NCBI GenBank assembly: GCA_029548565.1 | Contig: JAKPNF010000041.1 | Location: 1-35,836 of the forward strand | DNA: 35,836 nt | Direction of reading: 5' to 3' | Origin: Verrucomicrobiota bacterium | GTDB taxonomy: Bacteria; Verrucomicrobiota; Verrucomicrobiia; Opitutales; JAKPNF01 | In this document: positions 32,796 to 35,836 of the stretch, in pieces | Layout of the letters: each line of letters starts with the position of its first letter | Numbering within the stretch: position 1 is the stretch's first letter | Translations under genes and position numbers: made by a program | Notes under the pieces: model-generated | The model's database searches: none | What the model was told of the DNA's origin: nothing | Seen by the model: the letters and a program-made list of their open reading frames with translations, nothing else

Positions 32796-33851
32796 ATGCG
32801 CATCCCCATCTATCTTTCGTTGCTTCTCGCCCTGCCCTTGTGCGCGCAGCTTTCATGGGAAGACTTGAACGCGCACCAAAACACGCTCACACGCGAGACG
32901 TTTGAGCAGCGTCTGAACGAACGCTATGCCCCTTACGAGGCGGCCAAAGGCTGGATTGAGGTTTGCGACGCGCACGCCCTTATCCGCATGGGAACCGATC
33001 CGACGACGGAAAAATTCTACCGCCTGCGTTTTCTAAAAGAGGACACGCAAGACACCCCCGCGAAAAAGCACGCGCTCAACGGTCTGCACATCGTGCTGGA
33101 CCCCGGCCATGTGGGCGACGAGTTCGCGGTATTGGAAAGCCGTTTTTTCAAAATCAACGACGACGAGCCCGTGCGCGAGGGCGACCTTAATTTGCAAGTC
33201 GCCCGCCTGGCCGCCGAAAAACTGCGCGCGCGCGGAGCCACCGTCACGCTCACGCGCGACGACGCGCAACCTCTGACAGACACACGCGGGCGCGACTTCG
33301 CCGTGCGCGAAATTCAGGCACGCGCGCAAAAAATCAACCAGGATATAAAGCCCGACCTTGTGCTAAGCATCCACTTCGACGCCCTGCCCTGGACAGACCC
33401 CGCCCACCCCGCCCTATTCAAGGGCCCGTCAAAATCACACCTGCTTGTCAGCGGTTGCTTTTCACAAAAGGAACTGGCCGACGAACAGCAGCGCCTGCAC
33501 ATGTTAAAGCGCCTGCTCTCAAACATGAGCGAAACGGAACTGGACTTGGCGGAAAAACTGGGCGCCTCAATCAAACGCAACACCGCCTTGCCGCCCGCCC
33601 GTTACAGCTCGCGCAACGCCCTGCCCCTGCGCCCCTACGTGTGGGCGCGCAACCTCGCCGCCACGCGCCTGTACTTATCTCCGACCGTGCTATGCGAACT
33701 GTTCGTCATGAACAACGAAACCGACTACGCCCGCATCCAACAAGGCCGCTACGAAGGCACCCGCGAAATAAACGGCCAACAACTCCCCAACATTTTTGAG
33801 CAATACGCCGAAACGCTCGCGCAGGCAGTAACAGACTACTGCAACGAATAA
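32796..33851 (+). CDS. N-acetylmuramoyl-L-alanine amidase (Amidase_3)
   Basis: The enzyme cuts the bond between muramic acid and the peptide stem of peptidoglycan. After a signal peptide (MRIPIYLSLLLALPLCAQ) and about 80 residues of unknown linker, the Amidase_3 domain starts with LHIVLDPGH (zinc His105), VREGDLNLQVA (zinc Glu128) and SIHFDAL (zinc His near 193). A catalytic Glu would be expected near LCELFVMNNETD. I chose the ATG at 32796, which gives a clean signal peptide; a GTG at 32775 overlaps the preceding stop and would lengthen it by seven residues. It acts in the periplasm during cell separation or wall recycling. Confidence 0.9.
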   Translation: MRIPIYLSLLLALPLCAQLSWEDLNAHQNTLTRETFEQRLNERYAPYEAAKGWIEVCDAHALIRMGTDPTTEKFYRLRFLKEDTQDTPAKKHALNGLHIVLDPGHVGDEFAVLESRFFKINDDEPVREGDLNLQVARLAAEKLRARGATVTLTRDDAQPLTDTRGRDFAVREIQARAQKINQDIKPDLVLSIHFDALPWTDPAHPALFKGPSKSHLLVSGCFSQKELADEQQRLHMLKRLLSNMSETELDLAEKLGASIKRNTALPPARYSSRNALPLRPYVWARNLAATRLYLSPTVLCELFVMNNETDYARIQQGRYEGTREINGQQLPNIFEQYAETLAQAVTDYCNE

Positions 33852-33856
33852 AAAAA

Positions 33857-33941
33857 GGATGCGCCAGCATCCGTCATAAAAGTCTTTTGGGAGGGGGCGC
33901 GGGGGAACCTTTTTCTTCCAGAAAAAGGTTCCCCCGCATCC
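33857..33941 (-). repeat. Two-hairpin 3'-end repeat, copy 4
   Basis: The copy is in reverse orientation: hairpin 2 (GGATGC-GCCA-GCATCC, 33857-33872) comes first on the plus strand and hairpin 1 (33899-33937, GCGGGGGAACC with T-run, then A-run and GGTTCCCCCGC) second. Relative to the minus-strand pyruvate:ferredoxin oxidoreductase gene, hairpin 1 is 27 bases after the stop, as in the other copies. It also lies six bases after the stop of the amidase gene on the plus strand. Confidence 0.9.
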
Positions 33942-33964
33942 AATCAATTCCCATCCACCACCTC

Positions 33965-35836
<1,872 letters not shown>

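Overview
The window looks like a piece of a GC-rich, Gram-negative, anaerobic bacterium, most plausibly a Verrucomicrobiota member of the Opitutae type. This placement is inference from gene content and not from a marker phylogeny. It rests on pyruvate:ferredoxin oxidoreductase, secreted and lipoprotein carbohydrate-active proteins (GH5, 3-keto-disaccharide hydrolase/DUF1080, a TIM-barrel GH-like protein), a DUF481 outer-membrane barrel, an ECF sigma factor paired with a membrane Ser/Thr kinase, and histone H1-like lysine/alanine-rich tails on unrelated proteins. Most genes are housekeeping and GC-rich. Two stretches are visibly AT-rich and look acquired: about 6.2-7.3 kb and 20.9-23.75 kb.

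Layout. 0.1-4.6 kb: a beta-propeller protein, a secreted GH-like protein and a DUF481 barrel, with a long inverted repeat at 1451-1574. 4.7-5.9 kb: nadD-rsfS operon. 6.1-7.4 kb: tRNA-Leu(UAA), then an islet of about 1.18 kb that carries one gene of unknown function and ends in a displaced copy of the tRNA 3' half. 7.4-11.6 kb: a LysR regulator divergent from an operon of a cyclophilin-like protein, a secreted alpha/beta hydrolase, a sugar O-acetyltransferase and a second alpha/beta hydrolase. 11.7-14.1 kb: secreted GH5 enzyme and a DUF1080 lipoprotein, convergent on a shared terminator. 14.2-18.6 kb: htpG, an acidic/lysine-rich protein, and pyrD. 18.7-20.8 kb: ECF sigma factor convergent with a Ser/Thr kinase that carries a one-base frameshift. 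20.9-23.7 kb: AT-rich block with a short HTH protein, a small membrane protein, two zinc-ribbon membrane proteins and a Sel1-repeat secreted protein. 23.8-27.3 kb: a two-gene cassette (polytopic membrane protein plus HAD-UbiA fusion) between a duplicated hemB 3' end and the intact hemB. 27.3-33.9 kb: hemB, cysS, thrS, an SBF-like transporter and an amidase. 34-35.8 kb: the 3' half of a pyruvate:ferredoxin oxidoreductase gene that runs off the window.

Three structures stand out. First, four copies of a two-hairpin element (GC stem with T7/A7, then GGATGC-loop-GCATCC) sit 18-28 bases after the stop codons of four genes, always in the same orientation relative to that gene. Second, two small islands, one at tRNA-Leu and one at hemB, are each bounded by a direct repeat of a conserved gene's 3' end, and neither contains an integrase. 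Third, the hemB island's first gene overlaps the hemB stop codon (TAATG), so the cassette appears wired to hemB translation. No rRNA, CRISPR array, transposase or integrase was seen.
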